Positions 24,691 to 34,490 of a DNA stretch of 41,175 nucleotides are shown here, piece after piece. Each line of letters begins with the position of its first letter. The first letter of the stretch is position 1. The DNA lies in NCBI GenBank assembly GCA_944320795.1, contig CALUIU010000028.1:1-41175 (forward strand), in the 5' to 3' direction. A program made the position numbers and the translations under genes. This stretch comes from Candidatus Paraprevotella stercoravium. GTDB taxonomy: Bacteria > Bacteroidota > Bacteroidia > Bacteroidales > Bacteroidaceae. The notes below the pieces were generated by a model, which saw nothing but the letters and a program-made list of their open reading frames with translations, ran no database searches and was not told the origin of the DNA.

Positions 24691-25305
24691 ATGGTGAACA
24701 TGAAAGACGGTATGAATTTGTGTGAGCAAAGTGTCAAGCGTTTGTTTGACATTGTGGCAGCATTAATAGGTCTGATTTTGCTTTCACCTGTTTTTTTTCT
24801 GATCGCTTTTTTGTTATGGAGGCGTCGTGACGGATCGGTTTTTTTTAGACAGGAACGGATCGGTTTTCAGGGTAAGCCTTTTAATATTTTGAAGTTTAGA
24901 ACTATGCCGGAGCAGAGTGCCGCCAAGGAAAAACCTCAGCTTACAGGAACGAATCAGGTAATTCGAAGTTCTTTGTGTCGTTTTTTAAGAGAACATCATT
25001 TGGATGAGTTACCTCAGTTATGGAATGTGTTGGTAGGAGACATGTCGTTTGTTGGTCCTCGTCCGGAAAGAAAGTATTTTATAGATCAGATTATGGCGGT
25101 GGATCCAAATTATGAGTATATATATAAAATGCGTCCCGGTTTGACTTCCTGGGCCACATTATATAACGGATATACAGATACGTTGGATAAAATGTTGGTG
25201 CGTTTAAGAATGGATCTGGAGTATTATCAGAACCGTTCCCTTTGGACGGATCTCAAGATTATTTTTATGACGGCTGCTTTTATAATTAACGGAAAAAAAT
25301 TTTAG
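24691..25305 (+). CDS. Initiating sugar-phosphate transferase (PglC/WcaJ-type, short form)
   Basis: A 204-residue monotopic polyprenyl-phosphate phosphoglycosyl transferase that moves a sugar-phosphate from a nucleotide sugar to undecaprenyl phosphate, the first step of glycan assembly at the inner membrane. The N-terminal reentrant helix (about 18-45, KRLFDIVAALIGLILLSPVFF) is followed by the catalytic domain: FFRQERIGFQGKPFNILKFRTM, the Asp-Glu dyad in LDELPQLWNVL, GDMSFVGPRPE and MRPGLTSWA. It lacks the N-terminal membrane and CoA-binding-like domains of full-length WcaJ/WbaP. Sugar specificity cannot be read. It is first in the exopolysaccharide operon, 4 nt before the exporter gene. Confidence 0.93.
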   Translation: MVNMKDGMNLCEQSVKRLFDIVAALIGLILLSPVFFLIAFLLWRRRDGSVFFRQERIGFQGKPFNILKFRTMPEQSAAKEKPQLTGTNQVIRSSLCRFLREHHLDELPQLWNVLVGDMSFVGPRPERKYFIDQIMAVDPNYEYIYKMRPGLTSWATLYNGYTDTLDKMLVRLRMDLEYYQNRSLWTDLKIIFMTAAFIINGKKF

Positions 25306-25309
25306 AATT

Positions 25310-27820
25310 ATGATAAAGAAACTATTGGTTAGTATTTGTTTTTTGTGTGGTTTTACGCAGATGCTTTTTGCTCAAAGTACCATGACGGACGAGCAGATCA
25401 TAGAATATGTACAGAGTGAATCTCAAAAAGGAACATCTCAAACGGAGATTGTAACCGGACTGATGAAAAAGGGGGTTTCGATAGAGCAGATTCAACGACT
25501 GAAAAATAAATATTCCAAACAAAATGACGGATCTGTTGTTGGAGCAAAGGATTTGACCGGTAGTTCTCGTTTGCGTGTAAATAATGGAGATAAGAAAAAG
25601 GAAGTTAAGAAGGGGCTTTCTATGAAGCAGGAATTGCAGGAAGATCAGGTAGATTTGACTACAATGTCTCCTTATCAGCGTAAACTTTATATGGAAAAGC
25701 AGCAGTCTGAGTATCTGGATGAGTTGGAATTTATCCTTCCTGATTCAACAAAGATGCTCTATGATATGATGTATCCGGAAGAGAAGAAAAATAAAATTAA
25801 GATTTTTGGACACGATATTTTTAACAAGAAGAATCTTACTTTCGAATCTGACCTGAATATTCCTGCTCCAGATGACTATATCTTGGGCGCGGGTGACAAG
25901 GTCTTTTTGGATGTTTCAGGTGGCTCACAGCTTTCTTTTGAAGGAGAGATTTCTCCCGAAGGAACTATATACGTCAGCGGATATGGTCCCATACAAATTG
26001 GTGGATTGACTTTATCCCAGGCCAATGCTCAGGTAAGACGGGCTTTAGGCAGATATTTTTCCAGTTCAACAATTACATTGACAGTAGGGCAGACCAAAAC
26101 AATTACGGTTAATGTTATGGGTGAGGTGCAGAATCCGGGAACGTATACTCTTTCTGCTTTTGCCAGTGTTTTCCATGCGCTGTATATGGCCGGAGGTGCC
26201 AATGATATTGGTACCTTGCGTAACATTAAGGTATATAGAAACAATCGTTTGATTTCAACAGTAGATATTTACGATTATATTTTAAATGGAAAATTATCGG
26301 GAAATATCCGTTTGGCATCGAATGATGTCATTGTTGTGGGACCTTATGAGGCATTGGTGCAGGTTACCGGACAGGTAAAACGCCCTATGTTTTATGAAAT
26401 GCGCGCTAATGAAAGTGTTGCAACTTTATTGAAGTATTCTGGAGGCTTTACTGGCGCAGCTTATCAGGACCAAGTGCGTCTGGTCAGAAAAAATACCGGT
26501 CGTAAGGAAGTTTATACGATTGATGAATTCCAGATGGGAACTTTCAAGGTTGCAGATGGAGATTCACTTTTTGTAGATTCTGTCTTGAACCGATTTACCA
26601 ATATGGTAGAGGTTAAAGGAGCAGTTTTCCGTCCGGGAATGTATCAGGTCGGCGGAAACATTTCCACGGTGCGTCAATTGATTGAACAGGCCGGTGGACT
26701 AACGGAGGATGCGTTTCTTTCACGTGCGGTCTTGCATCGTTATAAAAAAGACAGGACTCTTGAAGTAATTTCCGTAGCCGTTAAAGAATTAATGGCACAT
26801 GAGATTCCGGATATTACGTTGAAAAATGAAGATGTATTGTATATTCCGAGTATGAAGGAAAGTCAGGATGAATGGGTGTTCTCTATTTATGGAGAGGTCT
26901 TTTATCCTGGAATTTATCACTATGCAGAAAATACAACTATAGAGGATTTGGTTTTACAGGCTGGTGGAGTAAAAGATGCTGCTTCTAGTGTAAGAATAGA
27001 TGTTTCACGCCGGGTGCGAGATACTAAGGCTAAAAGTTTATCTTCTATTTTGGCTCAAACTTATACGTTTGAATTGAAAGACGGTTTGGTGATAGATGGA
27101 GATTCTGGCTTTGTACTTCAACCTTTTGATGAAGTCTTTGTACGTAGAAGCCCTGGTTATGTAGAGCAGAAACATGTTGTTGTTGAGGGAGAGGTTGCCT
27201 TTGCTGGAACATATACTCTTTCGGCGAAGGGACAGCGTTTGAGCGATTTGATAAAAATGGCAGGTGGTCTTACTTCTGAAGCATATCCGAAAGGTGCGCG
27301 ACTGATCAGAATCTTGAATGAAACGGAGCGAATGAAGCAACAGTCACTGAAGAAGTTCATTGTGTCTTCAGATACCACAGAATTAAAGAAATTTGATTTG
27401 AATACAACCCGTTATGTCGGTATAAATCTGGATAAAGCTTTAGAAAATAAAGGAAGCAATGAATGGGATTTGGTTTTGCAGGAAGGTGACCGGTTGATTA
27501 TTCCTCAATATACCAATACTGTGACTATTAATGGCGAGGTGATGTATCCGAACTCTGTAGCTTACATGCCAGGAGAAGGCTTGGATTATTATATCAATCA
27601 GGCCGGAGGTTATAGTTTAAAGGCACGTAAGAATAAAGTTTTTGCGGTAAATATGAATGGTACTGTGACACGAGTACGCAAAGCAAAAGATATACAGCCC
27701 GGATGTGAGATTGTTGTTCCGGCAAAGGAAAAGCGTGATAAAATTACTTTATCAGAAGTAATGGGATTGGGTACAACGTTTGCTGCTATAGCAACAGTAG
27801 TCGCTACTTTGATTAAATAA
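25310..27820 (+). CDS. Wza-like polysaccharide export protein with multiple SLBB domains
   Basis: An 836-residue outer-membrane polysaccharide exporter. It has a signal peptide (cleavage at LFAQS, about 21), an N-terminal helical and charged extension of about 150 residues, a polysaccharide-export domain (about 185-260: PDDYILGAGDKVFLDVSG and SPEGTIYVSGYGPIQIGGLTL), then roughly five to six SLBB modules. These are recognisable by repeated wording such as VMGEVQNPGTYTL, VTGQVKRPMFYEM, VKGAVFRPGMYQVGG, IYGEVFYPGIYHY, VEGEVAFAGTYTL and INGEVMYPNSV. The C-terminal helix (GLGTTFAAIATVVATLIK) could insert into the outer membrane as in Wza. It is about twice the length of E. coli Wza because of the extra SLBB repeats, which is common in Bacteroidetes. 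Confidence 0.92.
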   Translation: MIKKLLVSICFLCGFTQMLFAQSTMTDEQIIEYVQSESQKGTSQTEIVTGLMKKGVSIEQIQRLKNKYSKQNDGSVVGAKDLTGSSRLRVNNGDKKKEVKKGLSMKQELQEDQVDLTTMSPYQRKLYMEKQQSEYLDELEFILPDSTKMLYDMMYPEEKKNKIKIFGHDIFNKKNLTFESDLNIPAPDDYILGAGDKVFLDVSGGSQLSFEGEISPEGTIYVSGYGPIQIGGLTLSQANAQVRRALGRYFSSSTITLTVGQTKTITVNVMGEVQNPGTYTLSAFASVFHALYMAGGANDIGTLRNIKVYRNNRLISTVDIYDYILNGKLSGNIRLASNDVIVVGPYEALVQVTGQVKRPMFYEMRANESVATLLKYSGGFTGAAYQDQVRLVRKNTGRKEVYTIDEFQMGTFKVADGDSLFVDSVLNRFTNMVEVKGAVFRPGMYQVGGNISTVRQLIEQAGGLTEDAFLSRAVLHRYKKDRTLEVISVAVKELMAHEIPDITLKNEDVLYIPSMKESQDEWVFSIYGEVFYPGIYHYAENTTIEDLVLQAGGVKDAASSVRIDVSRRVRDTKAKSLSSILAQTYTFELKDGLVIDGDSGFVLQPFDEVFVRRSPGYVEQKHVVVEGEVAFAGTYTLSAKGQRLSDLIKMAGGLTSEAYPKGARLIRILNETERMKQQSLKKFIVSSDTTELKKFDLNTTRYVGINLDKALENKGSNEWDLVLQEGDRLIIPQYTNTVTINGEVMYPNSVAYMPGEGLDYYINQAGGYSLKARKNKVFAVNMNGTVTRVRKAKDIQPGCEIVVPAKEKRDKITLSEVMGLGTTFAAIATVVATLIK

Positions 27821-27821
27821 T

Positions 27822-28877
27822 ATGAAAATGGAAGAGATGGCAGAAAAAGATAATAAACAGAATTTTTTGGATGTTCTTGTTCCCTTGCTTTTAAGTAAGA
27901 AACTTTTTATCATTAAATTTTGTGCTATATTCATACTGATTTCAATCGTTTATATATTCAGTATACCACGCAAATATAAAAGTACGGTAACCATGTTGCC
28001 GGAGATGACATCTCAGACAGATGTGTCTGGTTCTTTGGGTGCTTTAGCTTCTATGGCTGGTGTAAAAATTGGAGGAGGGTCGAAAGATGCTATCGCTCCG
28101 GAGTTTTATCCGAAAGTTTTGTCGTCTAGCGTATTCATGATTGATCTGCTTTCTATGGAGATAGAACTGAAACCCGGTAAGAAGGTTACTCTGTATGATT
28201 ATTTGGATAAATATCAGAAGACCCCATGGTGGGATATATCGGAACTTTTCAGTTCAAAAAAGGAACAGAAAGCTCCGTTGGATCCTTTGCGTCTGACAAA
28301 GCAACAGCAAAAAATTGTGAAGGCTATGCAGAATTCTTTGTTTTGCATGGTAGATAAGAAAACGGATCTGATAACCATAGAGGTTTCTATGCAAGATTCG
28401 GAAATCGCTTCATTTGTTGCCAATAAAATTCAGGAACGATTGACGGAATACATTGTCAATTATCGAACCAGTAAGCTTCGCAATGATTTGGATTATATAT
28501 CTAAGGTTGTTGATGAAACCTATAACGAGTATAAAGAAGCTGAACGTGAATATGTAGATTATGCCGACTCGAATAGAGATGTATTTTTGGAAAAGAGTAT
28601 ACAAAAAGCAAAAAGTTTGAATAATCAGTTACAATTGTCTTATACTGCTTATTCTCAGGCTGTGCAACAGAAGCAGCTGGCTAAGGCCCGCTTGCAGGAA
28701 CATACTCCTGTTTTTGTGGTTATTCAGCCGGGTACTGTGCCTTTACTGCCGTCAGAACCTAAAAGGGTGATTTTTGTTTTTGTTATGAGTGTTTTTGCAT
28801 TTGTATTATCTACTGGTTGGGTCGTTTTAAAGAACCTTTATTTACTGGAATTTATGCATAAATATAAGAATAAATGA
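27822..28877 (+). CDS. Wzz-type chain-length determinant / polysaccharide copolymerase
   Basis: A 351-residue inner-membrane protein with the Wzz topology: a first membrane helix at about 30-50 (KFCAIFILISIVYIFSIP), a large periplasmic region with coiled-coil character (about 215-290), a proline-rich stretch before the second helix (VPLLPSEPKR), and a second helix at about 315-337. It lacks a cytoplasmic tyrosine-kinase domain, and no separate kinase gene follows, so this is a kinase-free type. It starts 1 nt after the exporter stop and its last codon overlaps the flippase start (ATGA). Confidence 0.9.
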   Translation: MKMEEMAEKDNKQNFLDVLVPLLLSKKLFIIKFCAIFILISIVYIFSIPRKYKSTVTMLPEMTSQTDVSGSLGALASMAGVKIGGGSKDAIAPEFYPKVLSSSVFMIDLLSMEIELKPGKKVTLYDYLDKYQKTPWWDISELFSSKKEQKAPLDPLRLTKQQQKIVKAMQNSLFCMVDKKTDLITIEVSMQDSEIASFVANKIQERLTEYIVNYRTSKLRNDLDYISKVVDETYNEYKEAEREYVDYADSNRDVFLEKSIQKAKSLNNQLQLSYTAYSQAVQQKQLAKARLQEHTPVFVVIQPGTVPLLPSEPKRVIFVFVMSVFAFVLSTGWVVLKNLYLLEFMHKYKNK

Positions 28878-30133
28878 AATTTCTAAAATCAGTTGTAACG
28901 AGCAAAGAAGAGTTGGTTGATACTGTTTATCTGATTGCTTTACAGGGATTCAACCAATTGCTTCCTTTGTTTGTTATGCCCTATTTAATGAAAGTTCTGG
29001 GAGCTGGTGGATATGGAGAGATCGGTTATGCATTGGCTGTTATTCAGTATATTGATTTGATTGTTACGTTTGGTTTTAATTTAAGTGCAACAAAGCTTAT
29101 TGCTCAGTCTGGAGATGACAAGAACCAATATAGTACATATTTTTGGAATGTTGTCTGTGCCAAACTCCTTTTGCTATTGGCTTCTTGCCTTCTTTTGTTT
29201 TTTGCTACAGAGTTTGTCCCCAGCATACATAAATATAAATACGTGATTTACGCCACCTTGCCTATGGCTGTCGGGTCGGCATTTACGTTTATGTGGTTCT
29301 TTCAGGGTATGGGTATGGTAAGATTGTTTTCCATATTGAATACCTGTTCCAAAATCTTATTGTTGCCACTTGTTTTCTTTTTTGTTAAAGATGAGAGTGA
29401 TGTTATCTGGGCTGCTTTTTTACAGGCTTCTGTTTTTGTCTTAACTGCTATTATATCGAATATATACATTCTTAAAAAGAAAATTCTGGTGTGGAAAGCT
29501 CCTAGTATTAAGGGAGTATTGCATGTTGTTAAGGATAGTTTTCCATTATTTTTATCTACTGCCTCGACAAGTGTATATACACAATTTTTTGTGGTTGTAT
29601 TAGGTTTTTATTGTACTTCAGAGATGATTGGAAGATACACGTCGGCAGAGCGGATTATGAGGGCACTGGTATTTCTGGTATATGTTCCTATTTCACAGGC
29701 CTTTTATCCACGAATAAGTAAACAGGTATGCCAGAATTATTCTTTGGCGCGCGAGAATTTTAGAAACGCTCTTTATGTAACAGGGATTTGCATGTTCTGC
29801 ATTGGTGTATTTATCTTCTTTGGAGGTGATTATATTGCAGAATGGTTAGGGGGAGCTTATAAAGGCCTGGATGATATTTTAAGAATTATGGCTTTTGTGC
29901 CATTGGCTATTGGTGTTGGTGGTATTTTGGGGCAGATGGGATTGATCGCGATGGGAACAAATACAGATAAACTCCATTTTAGGAATGTTTATTTTTATGT
30001 TGCCCTAATCTCTCTGGTGACAGTCCTTCCTTTGGTTGCAAACTTTTATGAAACCGGAGCGGCAATAGCCTTATTGGTTTCTGAGTGGTTGGTTCTTATT
30101 TTTATGTTGTTTTATAATGTAAAGAAGAAATGA
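28874..30133 (+). CDS. Wzx-type oligosaccharide flippase
   Basis: A 419-residue polytopic membrane protein of the MOP/polysaccharide transporter family with about 12-14 hydrophobic segments. The N-terminal LQGFNQLLPLFVMPYLMKVLGAGGYGEIGYALAV pattern (read here as two adjacent blocks) is the usual start of PST-type flippases. It moves the lipid-linked repeat unit to the periplasmic face. The ATGA overlaps at both ends, with wzz and with the polymerase, indicate translational coupling. Confidence 0.9.
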   Translation: MKFLKSVVTSKEELVDTVYLIALQGFNQLLPLFVMPYLMKVLGAGGYGEIGYALAVIQYIDLIVTFGFNLSATKLIAQSGDDKNQYSTYFWNVVCAKLLLLLASCLLLFFATEFVPSIHKYKYVIYATLPMAVGSAFTFMWFFQGMGMVRLFSILNTCSKILLLPLVFFFVKDESDVIWAAFLQASVFVLTAIISNIYILKKKILVWKAPSIKGVLHVVKDSFPLFLSTASTSVYTQFFVVVLGFYCTSEMIGRYTSAERIMRALVFLVYVPISQAFYPRISKQVCQNYSLARENFRNALYVTGICMFCIGVFIFFGGDYIAEWLGGAYKGLDDILRIMAFVPLAIGVGGILGQMGLIAMGTNTDKLHFRNVYFYVALISLVTVLPLVANFYETGAAIALLVSEWLVLIFMLFYNVKKK

Positions 30134-31347
30134 TTCTGATTTTAACCCTTTGCATATTGCTTGCTTTGGTATTTTATGGGTGGAAAATTTCTCAGGATAT
30201 TTTTGCACCATTCGTAATTACTCCATTGGTTTGGGCATTTGTGCTTTTTTGTTTTTTGGTATTTCCGCATAATCTGTATCCGATAGGTGAGAAGTTTGCG
30301 GGAAATCTTCTTGTTTGGGTGATTTCATTCTTTCTTTCGTCCCTTGTGGCATATCAGAGAACTTCAATGACTTCTGAGGCTGCAGTTCAAGTGATGCCCA
30401 ATAAAAAGGTGATTAACTTGTACGTGACGCTGACAATCATACTGATGCCTATTGTTATTGTTGTGACGATATGGACCGCTTTTATAAATGATCCGGTAAA
30501 TATGTTTCGATATTTGCGTGTTATGAATACCGGAGTTGATGAAAGTATCGAGGCACCGGACCTTGGAGTCTTGAACTATATGGTGGCAATGGCTTATGTG
30601 ACTCTGTTTTTTACTTTGCTCTACGTTAAGAATAAATGGATATTGGGAACCATCATTTTTCTTAATCTAATGTTGGCGTTTATCACCATGGCTAAGACGA
30701 CGTTCCTGTGTGTTATCTTGTCTTCTCTATATGTACTTTATGTAAAGGAGATTATTAAAATCAGGCATATCACTTATGGACTGTTGTTTTTTGTGCTTTT
30801 AAGTTTGACTCTTCAATCATTGAGAGCGGCAAGTTCACAGGATGAAGTTGTTGCAGTGGATTCTTTTGACTTTTTCATTCTGTATATTTTAACGCCGATA
30901 CCTGCCTTTGAGCATTTCGCCTTACCGTTTTCAGCCGTACATTGGGGAGAAAATACTTTCCGTTTGTTTTATGCCATATTTTATGCTTTGGGCTCAGATA
31001 TCGCACCGGTAAAGACAATCCTTGAATTTGTATATGTACCGGTAGAGACAAATACTTATACGGTTTTATATCCTTTCTATAAGGATTTCGGAACATTTGG
31101 TGTTTTCTTCTTTTCTGCTGTTTATGGATTGTTTTATGGCTATCTCTATAAAAAAACGATTACCGGAAGTAAATTTGCGCTTATTGTTTATGCGATGTTG
31201 TTGAATTATATTATCCTGCAGTTTATTGGTGACTTTATATTTACCAATTTGTCAATGGAAGTTCAACATGTATTTTTTGCTTTATTACCCTTTTTAAAAT
31301 TCAAATATAATGGACAGAAAAGTAGATATATTGATGGCCACGTATAA
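30130..31347 (+). CDS. Wzy-like O-antigen/exopolysaccharide polymerase
   Basis: A 405-residue polytopic membrane protein with around ten to twelve predicted helices and a large extracytoplasmic loop near residues 260-320 (the AFEHFALPFSAVHWGENTF region). The sequence has little conservation, as expected for Wzy; the call depends on topology, the OAP-like C-terminal YPFYKDFGTFGVFFFSAVYGL pattern, and position between flippase and glycosyltransferases. It overlaps the flippase by an ATGA and the next gene by 38 nt. Confidence 0.8.
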   Translation: MILILTLCILLALVFYGWKISQDIFAPFVITPLVWAFVLFCFLVFPHNLYPIGEKFAGNLLVWVISFFLSSLVAYQRTSMTSEAAVQVMPNKKVINLYVTLTIILMPIVIVVTIWTAFINDPVNMFRYLRVMNTGVDESIEAPDLGVLNYMVAMAYVTLFFTLLYVKNKWILGTIIFLNLMLAFITMAKTTFLCVILSSLYVLYVKEIIKIRHITYGLLFFVLLSLTLQSLRAASSQDEVVAVDSFDFFILYILTPIPAFEHFALPFSAVHWGENTFRLFYAIFYALGSDIAPVKTILEFVYVPVETNTYTVLYPFYKDFGTFGVFFFSAVYGLFYGYLYKKTITGSKFALIVYAMLLNYIILQFIGDFIFTNLSMEVQHVFFALLPFLKFKYNGQKSRYIDGHV

Positions 31348-32230
31348 TGGGGAACCGTTTATAAGGCAACAGATATCTTCAATTCAGAATCAAACGTTGA
31401 AAGACTGGGTTCTGTATATTCATGATGATGGCTCTACTGATTCAACAGTTTCTATAATTCGGGACATGGCAGCTCATGATGAGCGTATAGTTTTGATTGA
31501 GGATGGAATTTCTTTTCATGCTCCGGCTCCTAATTTTATGCATTTGCTGAAGTATGCTCAGGCTGAATATGTTATATTTTCGGATCAGGATGATATTTGG
31601 CTTGAAAATAAGCTGCAGGTGACTTATGATTCCATTAGTCGGGAATCTCAAAATATTCCTTTGGCCTATTATAGTAACGGCTATATATATGATAGTGTTA
31701 CAAATGAGATATCAGGACGTTCCGTTTTAGTGCCTCCGCGTGATTTGGGGGCTGCTTTATTTTTAAATGGAGGTGTTCAAGGCTGCGCCATAATGATCAA
31801 TCGCAAATTGCGTGAGATCTGTCTGGATCATCCTGATTTTATATGTATGCATGACCATTTGATTACCCTGGCTGCATTGACATTTGGCCGTATGGTTTAC
31901 ATTGATCAAAAATTAATGTTATATCGTCGGCATTGCCATACGGTTACAGATGTTTCTTCAAGAGGATATAAAGATAAAATAATTCTTTTCTTTCAAAAAA
32001 AGAAACCTATAATAGACGGTCGTCATTTCAAGGCCATACAGGCTTTTTATGAGCATTATTCAGAAAGGATACCGGAACAGCAGAAAGTGCTTTTTGTTGT
32101 ATTCCTTAAAATGGTTCAGATGAACTTTTTTTCTCGTTTTTGGACAATATTAAAGTATCCTTTCAGTTTATATAATAGTAAACAGTTGCTTTTGTGTAAG
32201 CTGTTTCTAAGGCCGTTTAAAGAATTTTGA
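31310..32230 (+). CDS. GT2-family glycosyltransferase
   Basis: A 306-residue GT-A inverting glycosyltransferase. The N-terminus MDRKVDILMATYNGEPFIRQ and DDGSTDST give the nucleotide-binding signature, FSDQDDIWL the metal-binding DxD region, and MHDHLITLAAL-YRRH the catalytic/acceptor area. The wording resembles rhamnosyltransferase-like GT2 enzymes, but donor and acceptor are unknown. ATG 31310 lies inside the end of the polymerase gene (38-nt overlap). Confidence 0.88.
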   Translation: MDRKVDILMATYNGEPFIRQQISSIQNQTLKDWVLYIHDDGSTDSTVSIIRDMAAHDERIVLIEDGISFHAPAPNFMHLLKYAQAEYVIFSDQDDIWLENKLQVTYDSISRESQNIPLAYYSNGYIYDSVTNEISGRSVLVPPRDLGAALFLNGGVQGCAIMINRKLREICLDHPDFICMHDHLITLAALTFGRMVYIDQKLMLYRRHCHTVTDVSSRGYKDKIILFFQKKKPIIDGRHFKAIQAFYEHYSERIPEQQKVLFVVFLKMVQMNFFSRFWTILKYPFSLYNSKQLLLCKLFLRPFKEF

Positions 32231-32238
32231 TTAGGACT

Positions 32239-33330
32239 ATGAAGATTTTGCAAGTAATCAATTCCTTAGGGCTTGCTGGTGCAGAACGTCTGGTATCAGA
32301 GATGGCGCCTATAATGAATCATATGGGACATCAAACTGATGTACTCGTTTTTAATGGAACCAAAAGTGCATTTATATGTGATTTGCAGAAACAGGGAGTA
32401 ACTGTACATGTTTTAGGGCAGAAAAACGGAGAATATAATCCGATGATGGTATTCAGATTAAAGCATTATTTGAATGCATATGATATAGTTCATGTACATT
32501 TGTTTCCTTCACAATATTGGGTGGCTCTTGCTGCAAAAATTTTTGGAAGTCGTGCCAAGATTGTTACTACGGAGCATAATAATTATAATGCTCGCTGTAA
32601 ATATTGGTTGACATCGTGGATGGATCGTAAGGTTTATTCTTGTTATGATGCGATAACCGTCATATCAGATGCCACCTTGGAGTTTATGAAAAAGAGAAGT
32701 CCTGAATCCGTTCCTTTGTATCTGATAATAAATGGAGTTAATGTTGAGAAATTTACGGCTTCTATATCAACGAGAGACAGATTACTGCCCCAAATCGGCA
32801 ATGATAAGTTTATACTTATGCAAGTGGCCTGCTTCAGGCTACAAAAAAATCAGGCCTGCCTGATTAGAGCATTAAAGCATTTGCCGGATAATGTTGTGGC
32901 TGTATTTGTTGGTGATGGTGAAACAATGGATGCTTGCCGCAGTTTGGCTAAAAACATGAATTTGGAATCACGTACCTATTTCTTAGGTAGCAGAAATGAT
33001 GTTCCGGAATTACTGGCACTTGCCGATATTGCCGTAATGTCTTCGCATTGGGAGGGATTTGGACTCTCTGCTGTAGAAGCAATGGCTTCCGGGAAACCGG
33101 TTATAGCTTCCGATGTAGATGGATTAAAGCAGGTTGTTGAGGGCTATGGATTGATTTTTCGTGAAGACGATGCTATTGATTTATCCATAAAAATCTTATC
33201 TTTGTATAATGATCCGGACGTACGTAAACAAATGGCTGAGAGATGCCGCTTGCGTTCTCTTGATTTTGATATCCGCCATATGGTTCGTTCGTATTTGGAT
33301 TGTTATCAAAAAATAATAAATCAGAACTAG
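32239..33330 (+). CDS. GT4-family glycosyltransferase
   Basis: A 363-residue GT-B retaining glycosyltransferase. It has an N-terminal acceptor domain starting MKILQVINSLGLAGAERLV, a C-terminal GT4 domain with LMQVACFRLQKNQ, and the EX7E-like EGFGLSAVEAMASGKPVIA. The likely start is ATG 32239, 8 nt after the preceding stop; a TTG at 32227 would add four residues. Specificity is not readable. Confidence 0.9.
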   Translation: MKILQVINSLGLAGAERLVSEMAPIMNHMGHQTDVLVFNGTKSAFICDLQKQGVTVHVLGQKNGEYNPMMVFRLKHYLNAYDIVHVHLFPSQYWVALAAKIFGSRAKIVTTEHNNYNARCKYWLTSWMDRKVYSCYDAITVISDATLEFMKKRSPESVPLYLIINGVNVEKFTASISTRDRLLPQIGNDKFILMQVACFRLQKNQACLIRALKHLPDNVVAVFVGDGETMDACRSLAKNMNLESRTYFLGSRNDVPELLALADIAVMSSHWEGFGLSAVEAMASGKPVIASDVDGLKQVVEGYGLIFREDDAIDLSIKILSLYNDPDVRKQMAERCRLRSLDFDIRHMVRSYLDCYQKIINQN

Positions 33331-33332
33331 TG

Positions 33333-34478
33333 ATGACAGACTCTAAAAATAGAAAGAAGATCCTTTTTTGTGACAATACTTTGTGGGGACTCGTTAATTT
33401 CCGAGGAGAAGTTATGAAGGCATTTGTGCAAAAAGGACATGAGGTAGTTTTGGTCGCTCCTGAAGAAGATTTGCAGGATATGTTTGCGTGTCTTCCTGAA
33501 AATGTTCGTTTTATTCCGATTGAGATGAAGCGTTGCTCTCAGAATCCTTTGTCTGATTTGCCTTATATGAAGCGTCTGTATCATATTTATCGAAAGGAAA
33601 AGCCCGATTACATATTTCATTATACAATAAAGCCGAATATTTATGGAATGCTGACTGCCGCGATGTTAGGTATAAAAGCTTCTGCTATGGTAGCTGGATT
33701 AGGCAGCAGTTCTTCTTTTAAAGGAATAAAATTCAAACTACTTTTAGGTTTATTGAAAGTATCTTTGTCGAGATGTCATCACGTATTTTCTTTAAATCGG
33801 GAAACATGTGATTTCCTTCTGAAGTCTAAAATATGTACTCCCGAGCAATTAATTTGGCTTAAAGGAGGTGAAGGAGTTAATTTAGAGCGTTTTACTCCTC
33901 CTGCAGATTCAAATGATATAAAAAAGTCTGGGATTCCTATCTTTCTAATGGTTGCGCGTATACTGAAAGAGAAAGGATATTATGAGTTTATTGAGGCTGC
34001 CAGACTCTTGAAGGAAAAAGGATATGAAGCGCGTTTTGCTTTGCTAGGTCCGATAGATGGTTCTAATCCAAGTCATATAACTTTGGAAGAAATAGAAGAA
34101 CAGGTTTCGGCTGGTATTCTTGAGTATTGGGGAACGACTTCAAAGGTAGAAGAATCTTTATCCGATCCTAATATCGTAGTCGTATTACCTTCTTTTTACG
34201 CGGAAGGATTGAACCGCTCTTTAATGGAGGCTTGTGCCATGGCAAGACCAATTATAACGACAGATATTCCCGGCTGTCGGGAATGTGTCCGAGATGGTGA
34301 AAATGGTTTTTTAATAGAACCGAAATCCGTAGATAGCCTGTTGAATGCTTTAGAGAAATATATGGCATTAAAGCCGGAAGAACGAATGCGTTTTTCACGG
34401 AACAGCAGAAAACTTGCAGAGAATCATTTTGATATTCACAAGGTAATTGATGAATACTTCGAAATTATAGGAGATTAG
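33333..34478 (+). CDS. GT4-family glycosyltransferase (PglA-like)
   Basis: A 381-residue GT-B enzyme. N-terminal features are LVNFRGEVMKAFVQKGHEV and FHYTIKPNIYGMLTAAMLG, with a glycine/serine-rich loop GLGSSSSFKG. The C-terminal GT4 domain has VARILKEKGYYEF and the YAEGLNRSLMEACAMARPII motif. The pattern resembles PglA-type transferases that act second in lipid-linked glycan synthesis, which would fit a PglC-like initiator at the start of the operon; this is inference. The start is ATG 33333, 2 nt after the preceding stop. It is the last gene before a strong terminator. Confidence 0.88.
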   Translation: MTDSKNRKKILFCDNTLWGLVNFRGEVMKAFVQKGHEVVLVAPEEDLQDMFACLPENVRFIPIEMKRCSQNPLSDLPYMKRLYHIYRKEKPDYIFHYTIKPNIYGMLTAAMLGIKASAMVAGLGSSSSFKGIKFKLLLGLLKVSLSRCHHVFSLNRETCDFLLKSKICTPEQLIWLKGGEGVNLERFTPPADSNDIKKSGIPIFLMVARILKEKGYYEFIEAARLLKEKGYEARFALLGPIDGSNPSHITLEEIEEQVSAGILEYWGTTSKVEESLSDPNIVVVLPSFYAEGLNRSLMEACAMARPIITTDIPGCRECVRDGENGFLIEPKSVDSLLNALEKYMALKPEERMRFSRNSRKLAENHFDIHKVIDEYFEIIGD

Positions 34479-34490
34479 AGATTTCCAATA

